Part shown: positions 24,839 to 32,352 of the stretch, piece after piece | How positions within the stretch are numbered: position 1 is the first letter of the stretch | How the letters are laid out: each line of letters starts with the position of its first letter | Source: an uncultured Collinsella sp. | GTDB lineage: Bacteria; Actinomycetota; Coriobacteriia; Coriobacteriales; Coriobacteriaceae | Direction of reading: 5' to 3' | Assembly: GCA_937943045.1 (NCBI GenBank) | Contig: CALEBN010000067.1 | Location: 1-64,000, forward strand | DNA length: 64,000 nucleotides | Position numbers and translations under genes: made by a program | Notes under the pieces: model-generated | Told to the model about the DNA's origin: nothing | Database searches by the model: none | Seen by the model: the letters and a program-made list of their open reading frames with translations, nothing else

Positions 24839-24961
24839 GGTCGGAGGCGGGCGGGCGTTACGTTTGCTGCTCTACAGTCCTATGCAAGACGAAGGCCACA
24901 TTAAGTGGCCTTCTTTGCATGCGGAACTCGCGACAAACGTAACGCCCGCCCGCCTCCGACC
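24839..24961. repeat. Nested palindromic element, copy 1
   Basis: Perfect 28-bp outer arms (24839-24866 and 24934-24961). Inner hairpin GAAGGCCAC/GTGGCCTTC (24891-24899, 24905-24913). Read on the minus strand the interior shows AGTTCCGCA, a TTAAT loop and AGGACTGT, the same three words in the same order as the neighbour at 25058-25167, although the stems differ. Confidence 0.85.
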
Positions 24962-25057
24962 GACTTCCAACCTAATTCTTTTCAGCCCAGGCCCCTGTGT
25001 ACCGCGCGTCCAAGATCTTCAAATTCAGGCAGCCTGACAATCGATTCTTATGGCAGA

Positions 25058-25167
25058 GGCCCCTTGGCCTTTAGTTTGATACAAGTTCCGCACGAGCCGG
25101 AAAGCACTTAATGTGCTTTCCGTGCGAGCAGGACTGTTCGCAGTAGCAAACTAAAGGCCAAGGGGCC
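25058..25167. repeat. Nested palindromic element, copy 2
   Basis: Perfect 21-bp outer arms (25058-25078 and 25147-25167). Inner hairpin GGAAAGCAC/GTGCTTTCC (25099-25107, 25113-25121) with TTAAT loop, flanked by AGTTCCGCA and AGGACTGT. Opposite orientation to copy 1. Stem sequences are changed on both sides, so pairing is preserved. Confidence 0.85.
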
Positions 25168-25199
25168 CAGTCAACCCATCAGCAGCGATTACTCAGCAG

Positions 25200-26231
25200 C
25201 TAGTTGAATTTGAAGATCTTTGAGGCAAGACGGTATAGGCCGAGTGTGGTTTTGTCACCGGCACGACCGCGCAGGTTGGTGAAGAAGCCGACCACACCGT
25301 AGCGTGCACGACGATACATACGCTCGTCATAGGCCTTTAAATCACTCCACAACGTCTTCAGGCGCTCGTCGGCACAATCCTCGTCGGAAAGCTTAGTGAG
25401 CACCGAGCAGATTGCCATCATCATGGTGAAATAGCCCATCATGTACGAGCGCAGACGCGACGACTCGACATCGCTGTACAGGTGGAACGACTCCATCATG
25501 ATGCGCGTCACGCGAAACTGCTGGTCCAGACGCTTGACCATCGTGGCCTCGTTGACGCTTTGGCCCTCACGGCCGATAAAGTAGCGGTAGAGGTCGATGT
25601 CGGCGTAGTACATGGTCTTGCAGCGCGGTAGCGGCACGTAGGCGTAGATGTTGTCTACATAGAACGTGTGCGGCGGCATAGGCAGATTGGACGCGCGCAG
25701 CACATCCGTGCGATAGCACAGGCTGTGCATGAGCAGATTCTGGTCCAGACGGAAATGGCCAATCTGGTCCCAGGTAAAGATCTTTTTTCGCGGCAGGGCA
25801 AACTTGTAGCCAATAGCGGTATGCGTGCCCTCGTAAACCTTCTCGTACACGTAGTTCGAGATAAACAGGTCGACGCGCTGGTCGCGCTCCTCAAAGCCAC
25901 GCAGAATCGACAGCATGGTCGAAAGCGCAGCACCGTCGAGCCAGTCGTCCGAGTCAACGACCTTGTAGTAGGTGCCCTGCGCCTCGCGCAGACCCGAAAG
26001 GACGGCAATACCGTGGCCGCCGTTCTCCTGGTGTACCGCGCGGATGATACCGGGATAACGGGCCTCCCACTCGTCGGCCTTGGCGGCCGTCTCGTCCTTG
26101 GAGCCGTCGTCCACCACGATAATCTCGATATCGGTAGCGTAATTGCTCCCCTCCAAGATGGAGGTGATGCAATGGTCCATGTCCTTGGCGGCGTTGTATG
26201 AGGGAATACCGAATGTTATGACTTTATGCAT
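25200..26231 (-). CDS. Glycosyltransferase family 2
   Basis: 343 aa, GT-A fold. The start MHKVITFGIPSYNAA is followed by the nucleotide-sugar motif EIIVVDDGSKDET and a KVVDSDDWLDG acidic pair. The C-terminal half has no predicted membrane segments. Its ATG overlaps the end of glf by 8 bp, so they are translationally coupled. Pairing with UDP-galactopyranose mutase suggests transfer of galactofuranose (or glucose/galactose) to a surface polymer; the acceptor is unknown. Confidence 0.85.
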   Translation of the reverse strand: MHKVITFGIPSYNAAKDMDHCITSILEGSNYATDIEIIVVDDGSKDETAAKADEWEARYPGIIRAVHQENGGHGIAVLSGLREAQGTYYKVVDSDDWLDGAALSTMLSILRGFEERDQRVDLFISNYVYEKVYEGTHTAIGYKFALPRKKIFTWDQIGHFRLDQNLLMHSLCYRTDVLRASNLPMPPHTFYVDNIYAYVPLPRCKTMYYADIDLYRYFIGREGQSVNEATMVKRLDQQFRVTRIMMESFHLYSDVESSRLRSYMMGYFTMMMAICSVLTKLSDEDCADERLKTLWSDLKAYDERMYRRARYGVVGFFTNLRGRAGDKTTLGLYRLASKIFKFN

Positions 26232-27426
26232 GGCAGGCGATAATCTCATCCGAAAGATCGAGGGCGGAATTGGTCACGGCGTCCATATCGTAGTAACGAT
26301 ATTCGGCCAGACGACCCACCGGGTGGAAGTTCGTCAGGTTCTGGACGCGCTCAAGATAGCGCTCGTAGAGCTCACGGTTCTCGGGCTCAAGAATGGCGTA
26401 GTACGGCGTCTCACCCGAGCCGGGCGTATAGGCTTTGGAGTACTCCTTCATGATGGTGGTCTTGCCGGGCAAAACCTGACCGGTCATGTTCTTGAACTCG
26501 GTGATACGCGTGTAGTCCTCGCTCGTGGTGTAGTTGACGGTGCCCACGGGCTGGAACTGATCCATATCGAGCGTCTCGAACTTCATATCGAGCGTGCGGT
26601 ACGGCAGCGCGCCCAGGTCGAGGTTGAACAGCTCGTCGAGCGGACCGGTGTAGACGATCTCGCCGCCATAGACCTTGCCGTCGATCTTGACGGTGGTCTC
26701 GTCGATCTCGAAGAGGTCGCGGGCGTCCACGTCGCAGAACACATCAATCAGATCGTGATCGAGCATATGCTCGAACAGCGCGGTATAGCCGTCCTGCGGC
26801 ATGCCCTGGAAAGGAGCCTGCGGGAAGTAGCGATCGTCATCGCCCACAAAGACGGGGACGCGGCCGGTGATCGAGGGGTCGATCTGATCGGGCGTCTGGC
26901 CCCACTGCTTCATGGTGTAATGCAAAAAGACGTTCTCGTAGACGTAATCGGCGACCTCGGCAAGATCCGGGTCGTTCTTCTTGCGCAGCTCCATGATGGG
27001 CACCTTGACGTCCTTGCCAAAGGTCTCCACGAGCTTTTGGTACAGCTCCTCGCCGCGCTCATCGCCAAAGGCAAGCTTGAGGCTCGCGTGGTTAAAAGGC
27101 ACGGGCATGAGGGTGCCGTTGATGTTGGCAAGCACCTTGTGCTGGTAGTCCGTCCACTTGGTAAAGCGCGACAGGAAATTGTGGACGCGCTCATTAAAGG
27201 TATGGTAGATGTGCGGACCATACTCGTGGACCAGGATTCCGGCCTCATCAGCGCAGTCGTAGGCGTTACCCGCAATGTGGCTACGGCGCTCCAGAACGGC
27301 AACACGATAGCCGATGGTCTCGGCGAGACGGCGGGCACAAACGGCACCGGCATATCCGGCACCGACGACAATCATGTCGTATGCGCCGGCGTTAAAGCCT
27401 TCAGGCAGGCCTGAGGTAATCTGCAT
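26224..27426 (-). CDS. glf: UDP-galactopyranose mutase
   Basis: Flavoenzyme converting UDP-galactopyranose to UDP-galactofuranose. 400 aa. The FAD site YDMIVVGAGYAGAVCARRL is near residue 16, followed by GNAYD and the family signature EYGPHIYHTF. ATG has AAGGAG 5 nt upstream. First gene of a two-gene operon with the GT2. Confidence 0.95.
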   Translation of the reverse strand: MQITSGLPEGFNAGAYDMIVVGAGYAGAVCARRLAETIGYRVAVLERRSHIAGNAYDCADEAGILVHEYGPHIYHTFNERVHNFLSRFTKWTDYQHKVLANINGTLMPVPFNHASLKLAFGDERGEELYQKLVETFGKDVKVPIMELRKKNDPDLAEVADYVYENVFLHYTMKQWGQTPDQIDPSITGRVPVFVGDDDRYFPQAPFQGMPQDGYTALFEHMLDHDLIDVFCDVDARDLFEIDETTVKIDGKVYGGEIVYTGPLDELFNLDLGALPYRTLDMKFETLDMDQFQPVGTVNYTTSEDYTRITEFKNMTGQVLPGKTTIMKEYSKAYTPGSGETPYYAILEPENRELYERYLERVQNLTNFHPVGRLAEYRYYDMDAVTNSALDLSDEIIACHA

Positions 27427-27524
27427 CGATACTCCTTGTCAAAAGCCACGGGCTCGTTAGCTGGGCTTTTCTCGAACATTCTTCGAGACATATTTATCAG
27501 AGCGATTATAGCGCTAATGCGTCC

Positions 27525-27604
27525 TATAATGAGCTTGCCACACAAGGAAAGCTCAAGCACCGCGGCGTACATAATTGAAAGGTAAACCCGCTAGCAGCGG
27601 GTTT
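27525..27604 (+). promoter_or_regulatory. pta promoter and leader hairpin
   Basis: TATAAT at 27525-27530, no good -35. A hairpin AAACCCGCT/AGCGGGTTT (27584-27592, 27596-27604) lies in the leader, 53 bp before the start codon. It may attenuate transcription or protect the mRNA. Confidence 0.45.
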
Positions 27605-27657
27605 ATTCGTGAGCAGCCGGGCGCCTGGAGCTTAGCGAAACGCTTGTAAGGAGTAAC

Positions 27658-28638
27658 ATGAGCGATTTCCTAAACCGTATGAAGTCTGCCGCCAAGGCCG
27701 ACCTTAAGACGATCGTCCTGCCCGAGGGCGAGGATCCGCGCACCATCGTCGCGGCCACCAAGATCATCGAGGAGGGCCTGGCAAAGATCGTCATCCTGGG
27801 TAACCCCGACGAGATCGACGTTCCCGGCGCTACCGTCATCGATCCGCGCAATGCCGAGAAGCACGAGGAGTACGCGCAGAAGTTTGCCGAGCTCCGCGCC
27901 AAGAAGGGCGTCACCATCGAGCAGGCTCGCGCCCAGGTGATGGACGCTACCTACTTTGGCACCATGATGGTCAAGATGGGCGACGCCGACGGCCTGGTCT
28001 CCGGCGCCTGCCACTCCACCGCCGACACGCTGCGCCCCGCGCTGCAGATCCTCAAGACCGCCCCGGGCACCAAGCTGGTCTCGGCCTTCTTCGTGATGTG
28101 CACCGACACCCCGCAGTTCGGCACCGACGGCACGCTGATCTTCGCCGACTGCGGTCTCAACATCAACCCGTCCTCCGATGAGCTCTCCGAGATCGCCATC
28201 GCCTCCGCTCACTCCTGGTCCACCTTCATGGGCAACGTTGAGCCGCACGTGGCCATGCTCTCCTACTCCACCATGGGCTCCGCCGGCGGCGAGGTCGCCA
28301 AGAAGGTCCAGGAGGCCGTGAAATTCTGCCACGAGAAGGCTCCCGAGCTCGCCATCGATGGCGACCTGCAGCTCGATGCCGCCATCGTCCCCACCGTCGC
28401 CCAGCTCAAGGCTCCCGGCTCCTCCGTCGCCGGTAAGGCCAACGTGCTGGTGTTCCCCGACCTCGAGGCCGGTAACATCGGCTACAAGCTGGTCCAGCGC
28501 TTCGCCGGCGCCGACGCCTACGGCCCCATCCTGCAGGGCATCGCCAAGCCGGTTAACGACCTTTCGCGTGGCTGCTCTGCCGACGACATCGTGGGTGTCG
28601 TGGCCATCACCGCCGTCCAGGCTCAGATGGCTGAGTAG
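27658..28638 (+). CDS. pta: Phosphate acetyltransferase
   Basis: Converts acetyl-CoA and phosphate to acetyl phosphate, the first step of acetate fermentation. 326 aa, the short single-domain type. Conserved segments are LPEGEDPRT, DGLVSGACHSTADTLRPAL and the C-terminal RGCSADDIV. AAGGAG is 6 nt upstream. Codon use is strongly biased to C-ending codons, suggesting high expression. Convergent with the two acetate kinase genes that use its product. Confidence 0.96.
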   Translation: MSDFLNRMKSAAKADLKTIVLPEGEDPRTIVAATKIIEEGLAKIVILGNPDEIDVPGATVIDPRNAEKHEEYAQKFAELRAKKGVTIEQARAQVMDATYFGTMMVKMGDADGLVSGACHSTADTLRPALQILKTAPGTKLVSAFFVMCTDTPQFGTDGTLIFADCGLNINPSSDELSEIAIASAHSWSTFMGNVEPHVAMLSYSTMGSAGGEVAKKVQEAVKFCHEKAPELAIDGDLQLDAAIVPTVAQLKAPGSSVAGKANVLVFPDLEAGNIGYKLVQRFAGADAYGPILQGIAKPVNDLSRGCSADDIVGVVAITAVQAQMAE

Positions 28639-28653
28639 CGGACGCACTCCCCC

Positions 28654-28784
28654 GAAGGCCGTACGGGCTAGCCCCTGAAAACGTCCTCGACCAATGAAAC
28701 GCCCCCGTTCTGCTCCTTCGGAGCTACGAACGGGGGCGTTTCTGGTCTGCGGGATGTTTTCAGGGGCTAGCCCGTACGGCCTTC
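28654..28784. repeat. Three-level nested palindrome after pta
   Basis: Perfect 29-bp outer arms (28654-28682 and 28756-28784), then GAAACGCCCCCGTTC with its complement, then GCTCC-TTCG-GGAGC at the tip. As RNA it would be a roughly 130-nt hairpin. It lies between converging genes, so it could terminate both strands, but it is far longer than needed. Confidence 0.85.
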
Positions 28785-28934
28785 TACCACTACGTAGTAT
28801 TCAGGGCATCTGGAGTGGACGGCGGCTTGGCTACGGGCTGGGGCTGAGGATCTGAATGGATGGGTGTCGTTGCCGAGAGCGCAGGCGTTGCTGGTGGCGA
28901 TCACTTTGGAACTGGAATTTCCGCCTGCCAGCAA

Positions 28935-28968
28935 AAAGGCCTCCGGAGCTGTTGCTCTGGAGGCCTTT
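28935..28968. terminator. Bidirectional terminator of ackA
   Basis: Arms AAAGGCCTCC and GGAGGCCTTT with further GAGC/GCTC pairing; A/T runs on both sides. Confidence 0.85.
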
Positions 28969-28990
28969 CGTTTACATGCAAACGGGTGCG

Positions 28991-30169
28991 TTAGTTGTTC
29001 TTGGTCAGGCGTTCGACGTCGTGGGCGATCATGTATTCCTCGTCGGTGGGGATGACCATGACCGTGACGGCGGAACCGGCGGCACTGATGACCTGCGGGC
29101 CGTTGCCCACAGCCTCGCGGTTCTTGTTGTTGTCGATGCGCACGCCCAGCCACTCAAAGCAGTCGCAGAAGGCCTTACGAATCGACCAGTCGTTCTCGCC
29201 GATGCCGGCAGTGAAGGTAATGGTATCCACGCCCGCCATAGAAGCGATCATGGAGCCGGCCTGCTGCATAGCCTTATAGGCGAACATATCGAAGGCGAGC
29301 AGGCAGCGCTCGTCGCCCTCGGAGGCGCGCGTGCGGATGTCGCGGGCGTCGTTGGAGATACCCGAGATAGCAAGCAGACCAGACTGCTTGTTCATCATGT
29401 CGTCGACTTCCTGGTAGCTGTAGCCGCCCTCACGCTGCAGGTAGCACACGGTAGCCGGGTCGATGGAGCCGCAGCGGGTTCCCATCATCAGGCCGTCAAG
29501 CGGCGTGAGCCCCATCGTGGTGTCGCGGCACACGCCGTCCTCGATGGCAGCGAGCGAGGCGCCGTTGCCCAAATGGCACGAGAGCAGGCGGTGGCAACGC
29601 GAGCCAAGGATCTCCTTGGCCATCATCCACTCGTAACGGTGGCTCGTACCGTGGGCACCGTACTTGCGCACGTGGTACTTGTCGCACACGTCCTTGGGCA
29701 GGGCGTAGGTGTAGGCGACCTCGGGCATGGTCATGTGGAACGAGGTGTCGAAAACGGCGACGTTAGGCAGCTCAGGATACTTCTCGCGGCAATACTCGAT
29801 TGCTGCGGCCTCGCCGTAGTTGTGCAGCGGAGCAAGCGGTGCCACCTCGAGAATCTTGGCCATGACCTCGTCGTCGACGACCGCGGAATCATCGAAGTGC
29901 CAGCCGCCCTGAACGATGCGATGCCCAATGCCATCAATCGTAAAGTCGGTCTTCTCGAGCTCCTCGAGCACACGAGCGATAGCAGAGCGATGATCAGGGA
30001 AAGGAACCTCCTCGGTCTGCTTGGCGCCACCGTTCTCGGAGTGGCCGAAGATGCCCATGTCCGATCCGATACGCTCGCAGTTGCCCTTGGCGAAAACCTC
30101 GCGGGTATCGGTATCCAAAAGCTGAAATTTAAGGCTTGAGCTGCCGGCGTTGACAACAAGTACGTTCAT
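28991..30169 (-). CDS. ackA: Acetate kinase, paralogue 1
   Basis: Makes ATP and acetate from acetyl phosphate. 392 aa. Motifs are VLVVNAGSSSLKFQ, IGHRIVQGGWHF, GAHGTSHRY, DTTMGLTPLDG and FTAGIGEND. The first ring motif reads HRIVQGG instead of the usual HRVVHGG. ATG 30169 has AAAGGAG 4 nt upstream. It follows a second acetate kinase gene on the same strand (163-bp gap containing a terminator and a palindromic operator), so it can be expressed separately. Confidence 0.95.
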   Translation of the reverse strand: MNVLVVNAGSSSLKFQLLDTDTREVFAKGNCERIGSDMGIFGHSENGGAKQTEEVPFPDHRSAIARVLEELEKTDFTIDGIGHRIVQGGWHFDDSAVVDDEVMAKILEVAPLAPLHNYGEAAAIEYCREKYPELPNVAVFDTSFHMTMPEVAYTYALPKDVCDKYHVRKYGAHGTSHRYEWMMAKEILGSRCHRLLSCHLGNGASLAAIEDGVCRDTTMGLTPLDGLMMGTRCGSIDPATVCYLQREGGYSYQEVDDMMNKQSGLLAISGISNDARDIRTRASEGDERCLLAFDMFAYKAMQQAGSMIASMAGVDTITFTAGIGENDWSIRKAFCDCFEWLGVRIDNNKNREAVGNGPQVISAAGSAVTVMVIPTDEEYMIAHDVERLTKNN

Positions 30170-30235
30170 GAGACTCCTTTGCAGTGCAATACGGTCCACG
30201 CAGACCCCTTAAGGCGACCGCATTTTAATAAGAAG

Positions 30236-30262
30236 TTATCATATCTTGATAAATAGCTATCA
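30236..30262. promoter_or_regulatory. Overlapping dyads upstream of ackA paralogue 1
   Basis: TTATCA-N5-TGATAA (30236-30252) overlaps TGATA-N6-TATCA (30247-30262). Located 67 bp before the start codon in AT-rich DNA, it suits an operator. It does not match FNR or Rex consensus spacing. Confidence 0.4.
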
Positions 30263-30286
30263 GAATGTCGCCCGACGAGCGCAAAA

Positions 30287-30321
30287 GAGGGGCTGAACGG
30301 CACTTGGTCGTCCAGCCCCTC
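30287..30321 (-). terminator. Terminator of ackA paralogue 2
   Basis: Arms GAGGGGCTG and CAGCCCCTC just after the stop codon. Confidence 0.7.
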
Positions 30322-30332
30322 CCCTCTTGCAA

Positions 30333-31511
30333 TTACTTGCCGTTGACGATGCGCTCGACGTCGGAAGCGATCATGAACTCCTCGTCCGTGGGGATGACGA
30401 AGATCTTGACCTTGGAATCCTTGGCAGACAGGCACCAAGCGCCGTCGCCACGCAGGGCGTTACGGGCATGGTCCATCTTGACGCCCATAAAGGCCAGACG
30501 ATCGGCCACGCCAGCGCGGACAGCCGGAGCGTGTTCACCGATGCCGGCGCTGAAGACCAGCGTGTCCATGCCGCACATGGAAGTGGCCATCTCGGCAGCC
30601 TTGGCGGCAATCTTGTAGACGAACATATCGAAGGCGAGCTGAGCCTCGGGGTCACCAGCAGCGGCGAGCTCCTCGACGTTACGGCAGTCGTTGGTCTTGC
30701 CACCGGTCACAGCCAAAAGGCCGGATTTCTTGTTCATCATCTCGTCGACCTCGTCGAAGGTGTAGCCGCCCTCGCGCTGCAGGTAGCACACGGTAGCCGG
30801 GTCGATGGAGCCGCAGCGGGTGCCCATCATGACGCCATCGAGCGGGGTGAGACCCATGGTGGTGTCCATGCACTTGCCGTCCTCGATGGCGCACAGGGAA
30901 GCGCCGGAGCCGATATGGCACACAACGACCTTGCGGGCCTCGCCGTTGGTCATCTCGGCGACCTTCTTGGAGATGTAACGGTAGCTGGTGCCGTGGGCGC
31001 CGTACTTACGGATGTGCAGCTTGTCGCAAACATCCTTGGGAAGGGCGTAAGTCTTGGCGACCTCGGGCATGTTGAAGTGGAAAGCGGTGTCGTAGACCGT
31101 AACGTTGGGCAGATCGGGATACTGCTCCAGGCAGTACTCGATAACGTTGGCCTCGGGGTTGTTGTGCAGCGGGGCGAGCGGGGCGACCTCACGGATCTTG
31201 GCGAGAACGTCCTCGTCGACAAGGGAGGAATCGCCAAAGTACCAGCCGCCCTGAACGATACGGTGGCCAATGCCCTCGATCTTGACGCCGTTGGCCTCGA
31301 GATCCTTCAGGACGGCCTCGATGGCGACCTTGTGGTCGGGGAACTCAATGTTCTCGGTCACCTTCTTGGAACCGTTGGCAGCGTGGGTGAAGGTACCGCC
31401 GGTAAAGCAAACGCGCTCGCAGGAGCCCTTTGCGGACACCTTGTGGGACTTGGTATCGATGACCTGATACTTAAGGGTCGAAGATCCTGCGTTGACGACC
31501 AGAACGTTCAT
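30333..31511 (-). CDS. ackA: Acetate kinase, paralogue 2
   Basis: 392 aa, same length as paralogue 1 and clearly homologous along its whole length, but diverged. Motifs include VLVVNAGSSTLKYQ, HRIVQGGWYF, DTTMGLTPLDG and FSAGIGEHAP. In the HGTSH motif the second His is Tyr (GAHGTSYRY); the first, usually considered catalytic, is kept. GGGAG lies 5 nt upstream. Strong codon bias suggests it is the main enzyme. It may differ in acyl specificity or regulation from paralogue 1. Confidence 0.93.
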   Translation of the reverse strand: MNVLVVNAGSSTLKYQVIDTKSHKVSAKGSCERVCFTGGTFTHAANGSKKVTENIEFPDHKVAIEAVLKDLEANGVKIEGIGHRIVQGGWYFGDSSLVDEDVLAKIREVAPLAPLHNNPEANVIEYCLEQYPDLPNVTVYDTAFHFNMPEVAKTYALPKDVCDKLHIRKYGAHGTSYRYISKKVAEMTNGEARKVVVCHIGSGASLCAIEDGKCMDTTMGLTPLDGVMMGTRCGSIDPATVCYLQREGGYTFDEVDEMMNKKSGLLAVTGGKTNDCRNVEELAAAGDPEAQLAFDMFVYKIAAKAAEMATSMCGMDTLVFSAGIGEHAPAVRAGVADRLAFMGVKMDHARNALRGDGAWCLSAKDSKVKIFVIPTDEEFMIASDVERIVNGK

Positions 31512-31564
31512 GTGTCTCCCTACTAACAGGCGGTGTGGCGCCGCCAGGCTACATACGTTTCAAT

Positions 31565-31598
31565 AATAAACCCAAACGCCCTCGCGCTCGGGTTTATT
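31565..31598 (-). terminator. Terminator of the hit/xse operon
   Basis: Arms AATAAACCC and GGGTTTATT downstream of the HIT gene. Confidence 0.6.
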
Positions 31599-31658
31599 GC
31601 GTTGATATATAAGTTATCGGTGCCAGAGCTTCCGTTTCATTGCGCGGAAGAAGCGCCC

Positions 31659-31994
31659 TCAGATGAGGTTCTCGCCCAGATTCTTGCCGCCGAGGACGTG
31701 CATGTGGAAGTGCATGACGGTCTGGCCGGCGTTGACGCCCTTGTTGGAGATGACGCGGAAACCGTCCTCCAGGCCCTTGACCTTGGCAACCTCCTGGATG
31801 GCGCGAGCCATGGCGCCCATGGTCTCGGCCGGCACGTTGTCGGCGATGTCGCTGTAGTGCTTCTTGGGGATCACGAGCGTGTGGACCGGCGCCTGGGGGT
31901 TGAGGTCGTCGAAGGCGATGACCTGGTCGTCCTCATAGACAACGGTCGAGGGGATCTCATGGTTGGCAATTTTGCAGAAGATGCAATCACACAT
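31659..31994 (-). CDS. HIT family nucleotide hydrolase/transferase
   Basis: 111 aa. Typical HIT protein: CDCIFCKIANHEIPS at the start (zinc-type cysteines) and the histidine triad HFHMH at residues 95-99. HinT-like members hydrolyse AMP-N-linked substrates. The ATG at 31994 has AAAGGAA 7 nt upstream; a six-residue extension does not. Same strand as xseB and xseA (49-bp gap), likely one transcript. Confidence 0.93.
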   Translation of the reverse strand: MCDCIFCKIANHEIPSTVVYEDDQVIAFDDLNPQAPVHTLVIPKKHYSDIADNVPAETMGAMARAIQEVAKVKGLEDGFRVISNKGVNAGQTVMHFHMHVLGGKNLGENLI

Positions 31995-32043
31995 GGCTGG
32001 TTCCTTTCTCACAGACCAAGGTAATTATATTTGGTCGGAATGG

Positions 32044-32310
32044 TTAGAACGAGAGGTTGTCGTCGGTGTTGGCGGCTTCGCCGTCGGCGAGCACGTCGTT
32101 GCCGTCGACGTCCTTAAGGAGCACCGAGACCTTCTGCTCGGCATCGGACAGGCGGGTGCGCAGGCTCTTGAGGAGCTCGACGCCGCGGGTATAGCTCTCG
32201 AGCGACTCCTCGAGCTCCATATCGCCCGACTCCAAGCTGCGGATGATGAGTTCCAACTCCTGCGAGGCCTGCTTGTACGTAAGCTGCTCGACCGGGGTCT
32301 TCTCTGCCAT
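32044..32310 (-). CDS. xseB: Exonuclease VII small subunit
   Basis: 88 aa, all-helical. LTYKQASQELELIIRSLESG and ELEESLESYTRGVELL are the family signature. Several copies wrap the large subunit. AAAGGA upstream. 42 bp downstream of xseA. Confidence 0.93.
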   Translation of the reverse strand: MAEKTPVEQLTYKQASQELELIIRSLESGDMELEESLESYTRGVELLKSLRTRLSDAEQKVSVLLKDVDGNDVLADGEAANTDDNLSF

Positions 32311-32352
32311 ATCTGTTTCCTTTCCTAAAGGTTTATCGCTGTGAAACGCGGT

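Larger units (their letters stand above)
24824..25199. other. Convergent intergenic region with two related palindromes
   Basis: Contains only the two nested palindromic elements (24839-24961 and 25058-25167) and about 95 bp between them without recognisable content. Confidence 0.7.
28639..28990. other. Convergent intergenic region pta / ackA
   Basis: Holds the long nested palindrome (28654-28784) and a bidirectional terminator (28935-28968). Between them about 150 bp shows nothing I can interpret. Confidence 0.6.

Noticed and set aside
30236..30262. FNR or Rex box before ackA
   Set aside because: Neither consensus nor spacing fits; kept only as an unassigned dyad.
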